Assembly (NCBI GenBank): GCA_020631105.1
Contig: JAHDHW010000001.1
Location: forward strand, 3,114-67,113
Direction of reading: 5' to 3'
From: Saprospiraceae bacterium
Lineage (GTDB): Bacteria; Bacteroidota; Bacteroidia; Chitinophagales; Saprospiraceae
Length of the DNA: 64,000 nucleotides
The position numbers and the translations under genes were made by a program. Below the pieces are notes generated by a model. The model saw nothing but the letters and a program-made list of their open reading frames with translations, did no database searches and was not told the DNA's origin. Shown here piece after piece: positions 39,653-51,604 of the stretch (positions are counted from its first letter, which is position 1; each line of letters begins with the position of its first letter).

Positions 39653-39849
39653 GAAAAGAATCATAGTAAATCCCATTCGTCGAACTTCCTTTTACGAAAG
39701 TCGTAAAACAATACCCTTATGTTCCTGCGTTTATATATTGACTATAAAGACTGACTGAATTTCAGATCAGCAAGAAACAATAAGTAGATTTAATAAGGAG
39801 GTGCTATCTTTACTTGGTGTCTTTCCTTTAAGTTGACAATAATCAGATC

Positions 39850-40236
39850 ATGAAAAATCCTTTTGAAGAATATATCAAACGCTTTAGCGAAGCTAATCTT
39901 TGGAAAAAAATTCGAAGCTATGCGAATAAAGCAGGACAGCAGACTGTATACACTGTCTTACTTTTGTTTTATGCCTATCGACGAAGTGATACACCACTTT
40001 GGGCAAAAAACATTATCCTTGGAACCCTTGGCTATTTTATTTCTCCAATAGATGCACTACCTGACTTAACGCCGGTAATTGGTTATACAGATGACATGGG
40101 TGTACTAAGTTTTGGACTAGTCACTATTGCTTGTTATGTTAATAATGATGTTAAAGTAAAAGCAAAAGCTCAACTCAAAAAGTGGTTTAAAGATTACAAT
40201 GAAGAAGACCTCAAACCTATCGACAAACAACTTTAA
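39850..40236 (+). CDS. YkvA family protein (DUF1232)
   Basis: WAKNIILGTLGYFISPIDALPDLTPVIGYTDDMGVL. Confidence 0.92.
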   Translation: MKNPFEEYIKRFSEANLWKKIRSYANKAGQQTVYTVLLLFYAYRRSDTPLWAKNIILGTLGYFISPIDALPDLTPVIGYTDDMGVLSFGLVTIACYVNNDVKVKAKAQLKKWFKDYNEEDLKPIDKQL

Positions 40237-40511
40237 TTTTAACATTTTTATTTTTCACTTAATAAATCATTGATCTTCAATTTCTTGTCCATAAGGAGAT
40301 AAGATAATACATAAGTATTACAGAATAAGTGCTTGCCTATCCCAACTATTTTGGCTAGTATTGTAATAGACATTTCTACGAGAGAACCTTCTAAACTTCC
40401 TATTACATTAAGTACGAATTACGACTTCAGTACGCGCAAAATTAACTTAATTGTTTTGCCCTGTTGTGGTATTCGGCAATAGAGCAAGCTAAACATACAA
40501 AAAACGACACC

Positions 40512-41813
40512 ATGAAATATGATCCCATTAATCCGGAGCTATTCCGGCTAAATAGGAGGCGTTTTGCAAGTCAGATGAAGGCTGACGCTATTGCCATTTT
40601 CCATTCGAATGACCTTATGCCCCGTAATGGTGATCAATACTTTCCTTTCCGTCAAAATTCAAGCTTATTTAGTCTTTGTGGCCTTGATCAGGAAGAAACA
40701 GTACTTGTACTTTTTCCAGACTGTGTCAAAGAAGGCTATCAGGAAGTTGCTTTTATTAAAAAGAGCAATGACAAAATAGCTACCTGGGAAGGTCATAAAT
40801 TGACGAAGGAGGAAGCACGTCAAATCTCTGGCATTAAAAAGATTTTCTGGTTGGATGATCTGGAGACTTTGCTACCAGAATTAATTTATCTATCCAAGCG
40901 TATTTATGTAAATACTTATGAGAACGAGCGGTTCCATACGGATGTTCCTTCCAGAGATTTACGCTTTGCACAGTATATAAAAAACCGTTACCCTGCACAT
41001 AAATATCATCGATCTCAACCCATTTTGAAAAAAATGGCGATGATCAAATCAAACCATGAAATCGAACTGATTCAACAAGCATGTGATATTACTGAAAAAG
41101 CTTTTGATCGTGTGCTCAATTTTGTGCAACCGGGAGTAATGGAATACGAAATTGAAGCAGAAATCATTCATGAATTTCTTCGAAACAGAGCAACGGGCCA
41201 TGCTTATGCACCAATAATAGCAAGTGGATCAAATGCTTGTATCCTTCACTATAATGACAATAATCAACCCTGCCGGGATGGTGAAGTTTTACTGCTTGAT
41301 TTTGGAGCAGAGTATGCTAACTATGCCGCAGACTTAACGCGTTCAATCCCTGTCAACGGTCAATTTACCAAGCGGCAGCGTTCTGTGTATGATGCTGTCT
41401 TACATGTACTACAGGAAGCTACACAGATGTTATTACCAGGTGTTAACCTTGAAGATTATCACAAGGAAGTTGGGAAGATGATGGAGAGTGAGTTGATTGG
41501 ATTAGGCTTATTAGATAAAACAGACATCAAAAATCAAGATAAAGATAAGCCAGCCTATAGAAAATATTTTATGCATGGCACATCACATCATTTGGGTTTA
41601 GATGTACATGACTTAAGTAGTCGCTACACTCCTATCCAGGCAGGAATGGTCTTTACAGTAGAGCCCGGAATTTATATCCCAGAAGAAAACTTAGGTATTC
41701 GTTTAGAGAACGATATCCTGGTCACTGATCATGGTCCTTATAATTTGATGGCAAATATTCCGATTGAGGCGGAAGCGATTGAAATGGCCATGAATGAGAA
41801 GGTGCTTAACTAA
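40512..41813 (+). CDS. pepP: Xaa-Pro aminopeptidase (M24B, PepP-like)
   Basis: MKYDPINPELFRLNRRRF start; metal-ligand motifs LLLDFGAEYANYAADLTRSIP, HGTSHHLGLDVHD, VFTVEPGIYIP. Confidence 0.93.
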   Translation: MKYDPINPELFRLNRRRFASQMKADAIAIFHSNDLMPRNGDQYFPFRQNSSLFSLCGLDQEETVLVLFPDCVKEGYQEVAFIKKSNDKIATWEGHKLTKEEARQISGIKKIFWLDDLETLLPELIYLSKRIYVNTYENERFHTDVPSRDLRFAQYIKNRYPAHKYHRSQPILKKMAMIKSNHEIELIQQACDITEKAFDRVLNFVQPGVMEYEIEAEIIHEFLRNRATGHAYAPIIASGSNACILHYNDNNQPCRDGEVLLLDFGAEYANYAADLTRSIPVNGQFTKRQRSVYDAVLHVLQEATQMLLPGVNLEDYHKEVGKMMESELIGLGLLDKTDIKNQDKDKPAYRKYFMHGTSHHLGLDVHDLSSRYTPIQAGMVFTVEPGIYIPEENLGIRLENDILVTDHGPYNLMANIPIEAEAIEMAMNEKVLN

Positions 41814-41895
41814 GTGTACTTCGAAGTTACTTAGCTTGACGGAGAGGTATCCGTCTTTTAATTTGTATAGTCTTTAGTCATTTTTATATGATTTG

Positions 41896-41922
41896 ACCCT
41901 TTTCGTTTGTCGCGAAAAGGGT
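41896..41922 (+). terminator. Rho-independent terminator downstream of pepP
   Basis: ACCCTTTTCG-tttgtcg-CGAAAAGGGT-TTTTTATT. Confidence 0.88.
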
Positions 41923-41973
41923 TTTTTATTACCGTCTACCTCTTTATCCCAACCTTTAGAAAGAGCATAAAAA

Positions 41974-42002
41974 AAGGGAATAAGAAAAATCTTATCCCCT
42001 TC
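41974..42002 (-). terminator. Terminator downstream of atpC
   Basis: AAGGGaATAAGA-aaaa-TCTTATcCCCTT with minus-strand T-tract. Confidence 0.75.
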
Positions 42003-42020
42003 AGCAAAATGACTTAAGTG

Positions 42021-42269
42021 TTATTCTTTATATCCCTGTACTAACAAGGACACTTCATTATTCAAGACTTCAATGAATCCTTTTTCAATCCCAAAGGTCA
42101 TATCGCTATTCCCTTCCACTTGTAATCGAACAGTTCCTTCCCCTAAAGCCGAAACGATAGGCGCGTGATTATTCAATATTTCAAACTGACCGCTGACACC
42201 GGGTACCTTTACCGACTTTACTGGTCCTTCGTAGATTGCTTTATCTGGTGTCAATACCGTAATATTCAT
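42021..42269 (-). CDS. atpC: F0F1 ATP synthase subunit epsilon
   Basis: LTPDKAIYEGPVKSVKVPGVSGQFEILNNHAPIVSALGEG; no C-terminal helical domain (82 aa). Confidence 0.95.
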   Translation of the reverse strand: MNITVLTPDKAIYEGPVKSVKVPGVSGQFEILNNHAPIVSALGEGTVRLQVEGNSDMTFGIEKGFIEVLNNEVSLLVQGYKE

Positions 42270-42328
42270 TGTTACTATTTAAAAGAGAACTTAATCGCTG
42301 ACGCTTTCCGTTCAATTATTAATAATTA

Positions 42329-43984
<1,656 letters not shown>

Positions 43985-44113
43985 CTAGGTTTCGCTTTAT
44001 TTTTTTTATCCCCGAAACTTATTGTACGTTACAAGCAAATACTTCCTAAACCTTTTGTACAGATATCGTATACATGAGCGACAAAACCCTCTTTTTTAAA
44101 TTAAACTTTAGCT

Positions 44114-45109
44114 TTGATTTCCATCCTAATGCCTGTAAAAAATGCTGCAATCTATCTTAGGGATTGCATTGATTCTATCCGAAATCAGCATTTTACTAAT
44201 TGGGAGCTTATTGCCGTCAATGACCATTCAGGGGATGATAGTGCGGAAATATTGGATCATTATGCTCGTCAGGATCAGCGAATAAAAAAGATTAACAACC
44301 AGGGAAAAGGTATCATTCAAGCACTGCGCTTGGCTTATAAAAACAGTACTGGCGAATTTGTTACCCGGATGGATGCAGATGATCGAATGCCAGTCAACAA
44401 ACTGGGACTATTACATGAAACCTTAACAAAATATGGTCCGGGGAATTTAGCAACAGGTAAAGTCAAGTATTTCTCAGCCCAGGCCTTAGGTGATGGGTAT
44501 CAAAAATATCAAGATTGGCTCAATACCCTATGTGATCATGACAATCATTACCGGCATATTTATAAAGAATGTGTAATTCCTTCTCCTTGCTGGTTAGTTT
44601 ATCGAAAAGATTTAGACCTTTGTGGAGCATTCAACGCCAATCGATACCCTGAAGATTATGATTTGTGTTTTAGGTTTTACCAATTGGGTTTAAAAGTTAG
44701 AAGTAATGATCAAACCTTACATTTGTGGCGAGATCACCCGAAACGCACTTCCAGAAACGACCCTAATTACGCAGATGTTCACTTTTTTGATCTTAAGTTA
44801 GATTACTTTGTTGCCCTGGATTATAGGCCAAAGTACCCCCTTGTACTTTGGGGAACAGGCAAAAAAGGGAAAGAAATAGCTAGAAAGTTGAAAAAACGGA
44901 ACGTTTTTTTCCATTGGATGACTGATAACCCTAAGAAAATTGGCCATAATATATATGATTCGCTGATCGTCTCCACCGCTGACCTACCGGCACTAAAGCG
45001 CCCTCAGGTCATTATTGCAGTTGCGGCTCCGCAAGCACGGCAACAAATACAACAGCAATTGGAAAAGATGAATCTCGAACTGGGTAAAGGTTACTTTTTC
45101 TTTTGTTAG
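44114..45109 (+). CDS. Glycosyltransferase family 2 with C-terminal Rossmann-like domain
   Basis: ISILMPVKNAAIYLRDCIDSIRNQ; RMDADDRMP; C-terminal LVLWGTGKKGKEIARKLKKR. TTG start. Confidence 0.9.
   Translation: MISILMPVKNAAIYLRDCIDSIRNQHFTNWELIAVNDHSGDDSAEILDHYARQDQRIKKINNQGKGIIQALRLAYKNSTGEFVTRMDADDRMPVNKLGLLHETLTKYGPGNLATGKVKYFSAQALGDGYQKYQDWLNTLCDHDNHYRHIYKECVIPSPCWLVYRKDLDLCGAFNANRYPEDYDLCFRFYQLGLKVRSNDQTLHLWRDHPKRTSRNDPNYADVHFFDLKLDYFVALDYRPKYPLVLWGTGKKGKEIARKLKKRNVFFHWMTDNPKKIGHNIYDSLIVSTADLPALKRPQVIIAVAAPQARQQIQQQLEKMNLELGKGYFFFC
44272..44291. repeat. Dispersed motif copy 4, inside the GT2 gene (encodes DQRIKK)
   Basis: GGATCAGCGAATAAAAAAGA, 20/20 with copy 1. Confidence 0.8.
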
Positions 45110-45338
45110 GCGAAGAGGCCGTTATTGTTACACACATTATTTGTTCATTTAATCTGTATATCAAAATATGCTATTGCAATTAGGTTTGTTTGTAATTATC
45201 CGGGGATTTTGGCAAAAAGTAGCCTTTTTTTTCTGTGAATCTATCTCAAAAGGCCTAACTTGCATAACATTAAAAAGTCACCAATCCCCTCTTCACCCTC
45301 TCCAATTAAATCAGAGTAAAGGAAACGACATATAAACC

Positions 45339-46568
45339 ATGCCGAGAAACTATTTACCTACGCTAACGCCACTACGTGGCATCGCAGCAATGATGGTACT
45401 TGTGTATCATTATCAGGTAATGGTTATGCCCCTGATCAACCCTAATAAGTCGGTGTTGATTAACAAGTGGTATATAATGGTGGATTTTTTCTTTGTCCTG
45501 AGTGGATTCATCATCATGCATGTTTATCAAAACTACTTTCAGGAAGGCTTTCAATGGCCTGCATTTAAGAAGTTTATGATTGCAAGATTTGCTCGTCTTT
45601 ACCCATTGCATTTGTTTACGCTGTTGATGGCTGTGATAGTTTACATTGCATTAGTAAGTTTTAATGTTTTTGAACAGAGCAATGATTTCATACAGATAAT
45701 GCTTAGGCCGGACGCGATTCTGGCGAATATCTTTTTACTGCAGGCCTCCGGAATTTTTCCGGAACCAACCTGGAACAGTCCTTCCTGGTCCATTGCTGTA
45801 GAATGGTGGACATATATGCTTTTCCCGTTTTTCATTCTGTTTTTTGCCCGAACCAAGGCACTAGGTAAATGGCTGGCAGGCGCATTCGTTATTTTGGGGT
45901 ACCTATCTATAATGCTTTATTTCCAGCCTCAACAATACATCGACCGCCAAACGTATATGCATCTCTCCGAAATGCCTAATACTATTGATGTGATGGTAGG
46001 TAGCAGTATTCTTCGATGTATATGTGGATTCCTTTTAGGGATGTTGGTTTACCAGGCATATGAAAATAAATGGGGAGAAAGTATTCTATCCAATTCCTAC
46101 CTAATGGCTGCTACAGGATTAGGGCTAATGACTGGTTGGTATTTTAACGTTTTGCCGGATATTGTATCTGCTTTAATTTTTGCTTTTGCAATCTTAATGG
46201 CTGTTTATAATAATGGCCGGATAAAGAGAGTACTAAATAATCGAGGCCTTACTTTCATTGGTGATATTTCTTACTCCGTTTATATGGTACATGTACCAAT
46301 AATTATTGCCTACCATACCTTTCGACTAATTATCAAATCACATTATTCTGTTTCGGACGAACCAGGGACCTCACTTAGCGAAGCTGCATTTCATTCGCCT
46401 AACTTATTTACTACATGGGTGGCTTGGGTAGGTTTGCTCATTTTTATTCTTATTGTACTACTTGTGGCTTACTTCACCTATAACTTTGTAGAGCATCCAA
46501 TGCGTAGATTTATTAATCGGCAAATCAAGAAAAGAGAAGCAAAAACAAACGCAAGTAACAAGACCTAA
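45339..46568 (+). CDS. Acyltransferase family 3 (OafA/YrhL-like)
   Basis: LTPLRGIAAMMVLVYHYQ; VDFFFVLSGFIIMHVY; multiple TMs. Confidence 0.94.
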   Translation: MPRNYLPTLTPLRGIAAMMVLVYHYQVMVMPLINPNKSVLINKWYIMVDFFFVLSGFIIMHVYQNYFQEGFQWPAFKKFMIARFARLYPLHLFTLLMAVIVYIALVSFNVFEQSNDFIQIMLRPDAILANIFLLQASGIFPEPTWNSPSWSIAVEWWTYMLFPFFILFFARTKALGKWLAGAFVILGYLSIMLYFQPQQYIDRQTYMHLSEMPNTIDVMVGSSILRCICGFLLGMLVYQAYENKWGESILSNSYLMAATGLGLMTGWYFNVLPDIVSALIFAFAILMAVYNNGRIKRVLNNRGLTFIGDISYSVYMVHVPIIIAYHTFRLIIKSHYSVSDEPGTSLSEAAFHSPNLFTTWVAWVGLLIFILIVLLVAYFTYNFVEHPMRRFINRQIKKREAKTNASNKT

Positions 46569-46656
46569 TCTCCACTTACTTTTGTAAGGTAAATCCTATT
46601 CGTACCTCTCTGAACTTTTCCCTATTTTTGTTGCTGGTAAACATAATGCACCACAC

Positions 46657-48189
46657 ATGATCTGGGATGAAATAGTCAAAGCGGCCCTGATAGGTACAGA
46701 TAGATCTAAGCTCCCCCAAGCGGTTCAGGAATCACTCCGTAAAAAAGGGATAGACACTACAAAAGAGCCAACTCAAGTACTCTTGGATGCTGCTGCATTA
46801 TATGCTCATCTTCATAAGTCAGGAAGTTATCCAACACCCTGGAACAAAGCGCTTCCCAAAAAAGCACCAGCTGAATCCGGTTCACCTTGTTCTAAAAAAT
46901 CACGAAGCCATCTTAAACTTATCCTAAAAGGAGAATATCTAGATATCTTACCAGAGTTTATCATGCATTTAGTGGATCATCAGAAGCTATTACCGCTTGA
47001 CCTTTTACCGGACTTATTCGACCAATGTAAAAACAACAGAGAACTTTGGATCACTTTAAAAGATGCAGTCGGCTCCAGAGGACATTGGCTCATTCAACAA
47101 AACGCTGCCTGGAAGGATTTGGCATTTGACCCAACTTTGGTTGACTGGGAAACTGGCACCAGAGACGAACGCATTGCTTTACTTGAGTATCTCCGGGAAA
47201 ATGACCCAGCTAAAAGCCGAGAACTTCTACTTTCAACCTGGAAGCAAGATGATTTAAAAAGCCGAGAAAGGTTTGTAAAAACACTCCGAATCAACACTAC
47301 CGAATACGATGAGGAGTTTCTGGAAGATAAGCTTGATGACCGACGTAAAGAGATTCGGATAGCGGCAGCCTCCGTTCTAACTTTAATCCCAGGCTCAAAA
47401 CGTACGGACCGAATCTTCCAACGTCTAATCAATAGCATGTCTTACCAGGCAAAAGACAATGGCAAAAAAGAAAAACTAAAAATACAGCTCCCCGAAGAAT
47501 TAAGCCCTGAATTAATTCGAGATGGAATCGACCCGGCCAGCAGATGGTTTAAAGGTGGCGTAAAAGCAAGTCGTCTAGGTCAAATGCTTGCGATTGTCCC
47601 TCCCAAAAAATGGGAGGATTATTTTAGTAAAGATGCTCCAGCAGTCCTCAACATGTTCGTCAAAACGGAATGGTCAGAACTACTCCTACAGGCAATTACA
47701 GAAGCAACAATCACTCATAAAGACATGGAATGGGCAGAAGCAATCTTATTATTCTGGCTCGAGAATTTTTCAAAAGCACGTTGGCAATACTTTAACCCAA
47801 TTCAATTGATTGCAAGTATTGACGAAAAAGTATTTAATAAAGTCGCTCTAATTCACATCAAACAAAAAAACGTTTTACTTGATGAAGAATCTCCTTTGTC
47901 TTTATTACTAAGAAGTGTAAATTTACCCTGGCAGGATTTACTTTCTAAATCGTTTATCCAGGCTATGCAAGCGTGGATAGCCGGGGAGACTTCTCATTAC
48001 TGGAGTGGTTGGCACCTAAGGCCAATACTCAAAAAAGCAGCAATCTATACTAACCCAAAATTATTTGACCACTTGGTCAAAGGCTGGTCCTCGCATTCGT
48101 ATGCCTGGAATAGCTGGGAAAAAGAAGTAGAACGCTTTCTATCCATTCTGAAATTCAGGAAAGACATGATTGAAGAATTGGCAAAATAA
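46657..48189 (+). CDS. DUF5691 family protein
   Basis: MIWDEIVKAALIGTDRSKLP start; adjacent to the MoxR AAA / DUF5682 cluster. Confidence 0.8.
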   Translation: MIWDEIVKAALIGTDRSKLPQAVQESLRKKGIDTTKEPTQVLLDAAALYAHLHKSGSYPTPWNKALPKKAPAESGSPCSKKSRSHLKLILKGEYLDILPEFIMHLVDHQKLLPLDLLPDLFDQCKNNRELWITLKDAVGSRGHWLIQQNAAWKDLAFDPTLVDWETGTRDERIALLEYLRENDPAKSRELLLSTWKQDDLKSRERFVKTLRINTTEYDEEFLEDKLDDRRKEIRIAAASVLTLIPGSKRTDRIFQRLINSMSYQAKDNGKKEKLKIQLPEELSPELIRDGIDPASRWFKGGVKASRLGQMLAIVPPKKWEDYFSKDAPAVLNMFVKTEWSELLLQAITEATITHKDMEWAEAILLFWLENFSKARWQYFNPIQLIASIDEKVFNKVALIHIKQKNVLLDEESPLSLLLRSVNLPWQDLLSKSFIQAMQAWIAGETSHYWSGWHLRPILKKAAIYTNPKLFDHLVKGWSSHSYAWNSWEKEVERFLSILKFRKDMIEELAK

Positions 48190-48218
48190 CTAAACTAGCA
48201 GATCGTAAAAATACGCCC

Positions 48219-49313
48219 ATGGCAAAAAAGAAATCCACCAAAGTACTTCGCCCACATGCTGAAGACGCTTATGCAGAAGAACTAAAAAAACTATCCGCGA
48301 TTGATGATCGGCAACGTCCCTCTAACTGGAATTTATCTCCCTGGGCAGTAGTCACCTATTTAATGGGCGGCACTCTGGAAGATGGTACCGTCATTGAACC
48401 AAAGTATTTTGGTAATCGACGACTCATTGAGATTGCCGTTGCCACACTGGTAACAGATCGCGCGCTTCTACTAATAGGTATTCCCGGGACAGCGAAGACC
48501 TGGGTATCCGAACACCTTGCAGCAGCTATATCTGGTGATTCTAAATTATTAGTTCAAGGATCTGCCGGAATGAATGAAGACGCCCTCCGCTACGGTTGGA
48601 ATTACGCACAACTCCTGGCAAAAGGCCCTTCAAAAGATGCAATTGTTGCAAGTCCTGTATTGAATGCTATGCAAGACGGAAAAATAGCCCGCGTTGAAGA
48701 ACTCACACGTATACCTTCTGATGTGCAGGATACACTCATCACTGTACTTTCCGAAAAAGTGCTACCAGTACCAGAATTAAGTTCAGAGATTCAAGCAAAA
48801 CCAGGCTTCAATCTAATTGCAACTGCCAATGATCGCGACAAAGGTGTGAACGAATTGTCCAGTGCCTTACGTCGACGATTCAATACGGTAGTGATGCCGC
48901 TACCGAAAACACTGGACGAAGAAGTAAACATCGTCAAAACCAGAGTAGAAAAAATTGGCAGCACTTTGGATCTTCCAGCCAAAACGGCCTCTGTAAAAGA
49001 AATCCAACGATTGGTTATGATCTTTAGAGAATTACGCAGCGGGGCTACAGCAGATGGACGGACAAAGTTAAAGTCTCCGAGTAGTACATTGAGTACTGCA
49101 GAAGCCATCTCTGTCATTAATAGTGGACAAGCTTTAGCTGCTCACTTCGGTGATGGCACCTTAAAAGCAGATGATCTGGCAGCAGGTATAACTGGAGCCA
49201 TCGTAAAAGATCCAGTCCAGGATAAAATGATCTGGCAAGAGTATCTTGAAACTATTGTGAAGGAAAGAAAAGATTGGAAAGATTTATATCGCGCATGTAA
49301 AGAGATTCTTTAG
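48219..49313 (+). CDS. MoxR-type AAA+ ATPase
   Basis: GIPGTAKTWVSEHLAAAISGDSKLLVQGSAGMNEDALRYGWNY; ATANDRDKGVNELSSALRRRF. Confidence 0.93.
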   Translation: MAKKKSTKVLRPHAEDAYAEELKKLSAIDDRQRPSNWNLSPWAVVTYLMGGTLEDGTVIEPKYFGNRRLIEIAVATLVTDRALLLIGIPGTAKTWVSEHLAAAISGDSKLLVQGSAGMNEDALRYGWNYAQLLAKGPSKDAIVASPVLNAMQDGKIARVEELTRIPSDVQDTLITVLSEKVLPVPELSSEIQAKPGFNLIATANDRDKGVNELSSALRRRFNTVVMPLPKTLDEEVNIVKTRVEKIGSTLDLPAKTASVKEIQRLVMIFRELRSGATADGRTKLKSPSSTLSTAEAISVINSGQALAAHFGDGTLKADDLAAGITGAIVKDPVQDKMIWQEYLETIVKERKDWKDLYRACKEIL

Positions 49314-49343
49314 ATAAACAAAAAGGCGTTTTTTTAATTACTT

Positions 49344-51599
49344 ATGATTTCAGTTTTCGGCATACGACACCATGGTCCGGGCTCAACCAAAAGTCTGTTG
49401 CGAGCACTTGACAAGCTGCAACCAGATCTGGTATTGATAGAAGGTCCCCCTGATGCCGATAAAGAAATTGAATATGTTGCTAACCCAGATCTAAAACCAC
49501 CTGTTGCTTTACTCGTTTACAATCCAAAAGATTTAAGTCAAGCCGCTTATTATCCATTTGCAGCATTTTCTCCTGAATGGCAAGCGATGAAATTCGCCTT
49601 ACAACGGAAACTACCTGTTCGCTTTATGGATCTACCTCAAGCGATGCATTTCGGCTTGAATCAAATGGAGAAGGATAACATACAGCTACCTATTGATCAA
49701 CTCTACCGTAACGAACCCGCCCTTAGCCCGGAGCAAATTGCGATGCGCAAAGACCCTATGGGTTTTGCCGCAAGAGCATCAGGCTATACCGATAGTGAAC
49801 GTTGGTGGGAAATGCTTTTTGAACGAGAAGAAAATACCGATGATATTTTTCCAGCGATTACAGAGCTGATTGAAAATATGCGCGCAGATTTACCTGCCAA
49901 ATCCAAGCGGGAACAGTTACGCGAAGCATATATGCGTAACGTCATCCGAAAAGCAGAAAAAGAAGGTTTCCAAAACATAGCAGTTGTCTGTGGAGCATGG
50001 CATGCTCCCGTCTTACAACATTTGAACCGCTATACCCAAAAGTCAGACAATGCCTTGCTCAAGGGTATTAAAAAAATTAAAACTGCTGCGACCTGGGTCC
50101 CATGGACTTTTAACAGACTCGCTATGCAAAGCGGCTATAACTCGGGCGTCATCTCTCCGGCCTATTATGACTTGTTGTTTAACAACTCCGAAGATTTTGT
50201 CATTCGCTGGATGTCCAAAGTTGCACAGCTCCTGAGAAGTGAAGATCTCGACGCTTCTTCTGCACATGCCATTGAGGCCGTCCGTTTAGCAAATACGCTT
50301 TCGACCATTCGGGGCAATGCAGTTGCTGGCCTGGATGAACTATATGAAGCAGCAATCTCTATATTTTGCGAAGGTCACGATTCTAAGATGAAACTCATCG
50401 AAAAAAAATTAATAGTCGGCGATCGAATTGGAGATGTACCTTCCGTAATTCCAGTCATCCCCTTACAGAAAGATTTAGAAGCAAAGATCAAAACCGCTCG
50501 CCTAAGCAAAGAGTGGAAATCAACGGATGAGGTAATAAAAGAATTAGATTTAAGAAAGGCTTCTAACCTCCTTGCAAGTCACCTTCTACATCGTCTCCAT
50601 ATCCTGGGTATCCCTTGGGGAAGGCAACAGAATGTATCCAAACGCTCAACCGGAAGCTTTAAAGAAATCTGGAAATTAGAATGGCTCCCTGATTTTGCAA
50701 TTAGCATTATTGAAGCGGGAATGTGGGGAAATACTGTGCTCGCTGCAGCGAATAATTATGTGGTGAGTAAGGCCCAGGATGCCAAAACACTTCCAGAACT
50801 TACCGCATTGGTGGGTAACGCACTTAATGCTGACCTCCCTGACGCCGTGCAAGAACTGGTTCATTACCTAAGAGATCGGTCTGCCTTAACAAAAGATGTT
50901 GAACATTTATTACTCGCTATGCCTGCATTAGTCGACGCCGTACGCTATGGTAGCACGCGACAAATAGATATCAGCGCACTCGAAGCGGTTATCGAAAACA
51001 TGGTGCCACGGATTTGCATAGCACTACCCAATGCCTGTGTTTCTGTAGATGAAGCGGCTACGAAAGATTTGTTTGAGTCCATCATTGAAGTCAACAATAA
51101 ACTCAACATTCTAAATAATGAAGACCATTTAAAATCATGGTATCAGGCCCTGGAAAGAATTGTGAGTACCCCAAAAGTCAATGGTCTCCTAAGAGGTAGT
51201 TCAACCCGAATGTTATTCGACAAAGAGTACTTCGACATTATTGATACCGTCACCAAAATGCGATATTCTCTTTCAGCAGCTAACGAGACGATGGATGCAG
51301 CCCGATGGATTGAAGGATTTTTGTATGGTAGTGGTTTATTATTAATCCATCAACCTGATCTATGGAATATTCTGGACGACTGGATTGATGAATTGCCTAT
51401 GGATAACTTTAAAGAACTCTTGCCTATACTTCGACGAACTTTTTCTGCATTCTCCGGACCTGAACGTGCCAAGATGCTAACACTGGCCAAACATGGCCAG
51501 CTCACAGCAAACGAATCGCAAGAGAACCATCACTTCAATGAAGAGCGAGCTGAACTGGTTTTGCCAACGATCAAGTTACTCTTAGGCTTAAAGCATTAA
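49344..51599 (+). CDS. DUF5682 family protein
   Basis: MISVFGIRHHGPGSTKSLLRALDKLQPDLVLIEGPPDADKEI; follows the MoxR AAA gene. Confidence 0.85.
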   Translation: MISVFGIRHHGPGSTKSLLRALDKLQPDLVLIEGPPDADKEIEYVANPDLKPPVALLVYNPKDLSQAAYYPFAAFSPEWQAMKFALQRKLPVRFMDLPQAMHFGLNQMEKDNIQLPIDQLYRNEPALSPEQIAMRKDPMGFAARASGYTDSERWWEMLFEREENTDDIFPAITELIENMRADLPAKSKREQLREAYMRNVIRKAEKEGFQNIAVVCGAWHAPVLQHLNRYTQKSDNALLKGIKKIKTAATWVPWTFNRLAMQSGYNSGVISPAYYDLLFNNSEDFVIRWMSKVAQLLRSEDLDASSAHAIEAVRLANTLSTIRGNAVAGLDELYEAAISIFCEGHDSKMKLIEKKLIVGDRIGDVPSVIPVIPLQKDLEAKIKTARLSKEWKSTDEVIKELDLRKASNLLASHLLHRLHILGIPWGRQQNVSKRSTGSFKEIWKLEWLPDFAISIIEAGMWGNTVLAAANNYVVSKAQDAKTLPELTALVGNALNADLPDAVQELVHYLRDRSALTKDVEHLLLAMPALVDAVRYGSTRQIDISALEAVIENMVPRICIALPNACVSVDEAATKDLFESIIEVNNKLNILNNEDHLKSWYQALERIVSTPKVNGLLRGSSTRMLFDKEYFDIIDTVTKMRYSLSAANETMDAARWIEGFLYGSGLLLIHQPDLWNILDDWIDELPMDNFKELLPILRRTFSAFSGPERAKMLTLAKHGQLTANESQENHHFNEERAELVLPTIKLLLGLKH

Positions 51600-51604
51600 G
51601 CGCA

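Noticed and set aside
40464-40511. 16-codon N-terminal extension of the PepP ORF
   Set aside because: Upstream sequence looks non-coding; MKYDPINPELF at 40512 matches the expected N-terminus.
47094-47438. 114-aa minus-strand ORF inside DUF5691
   Set aside because: Arg/Ser-rich shadow ORF.
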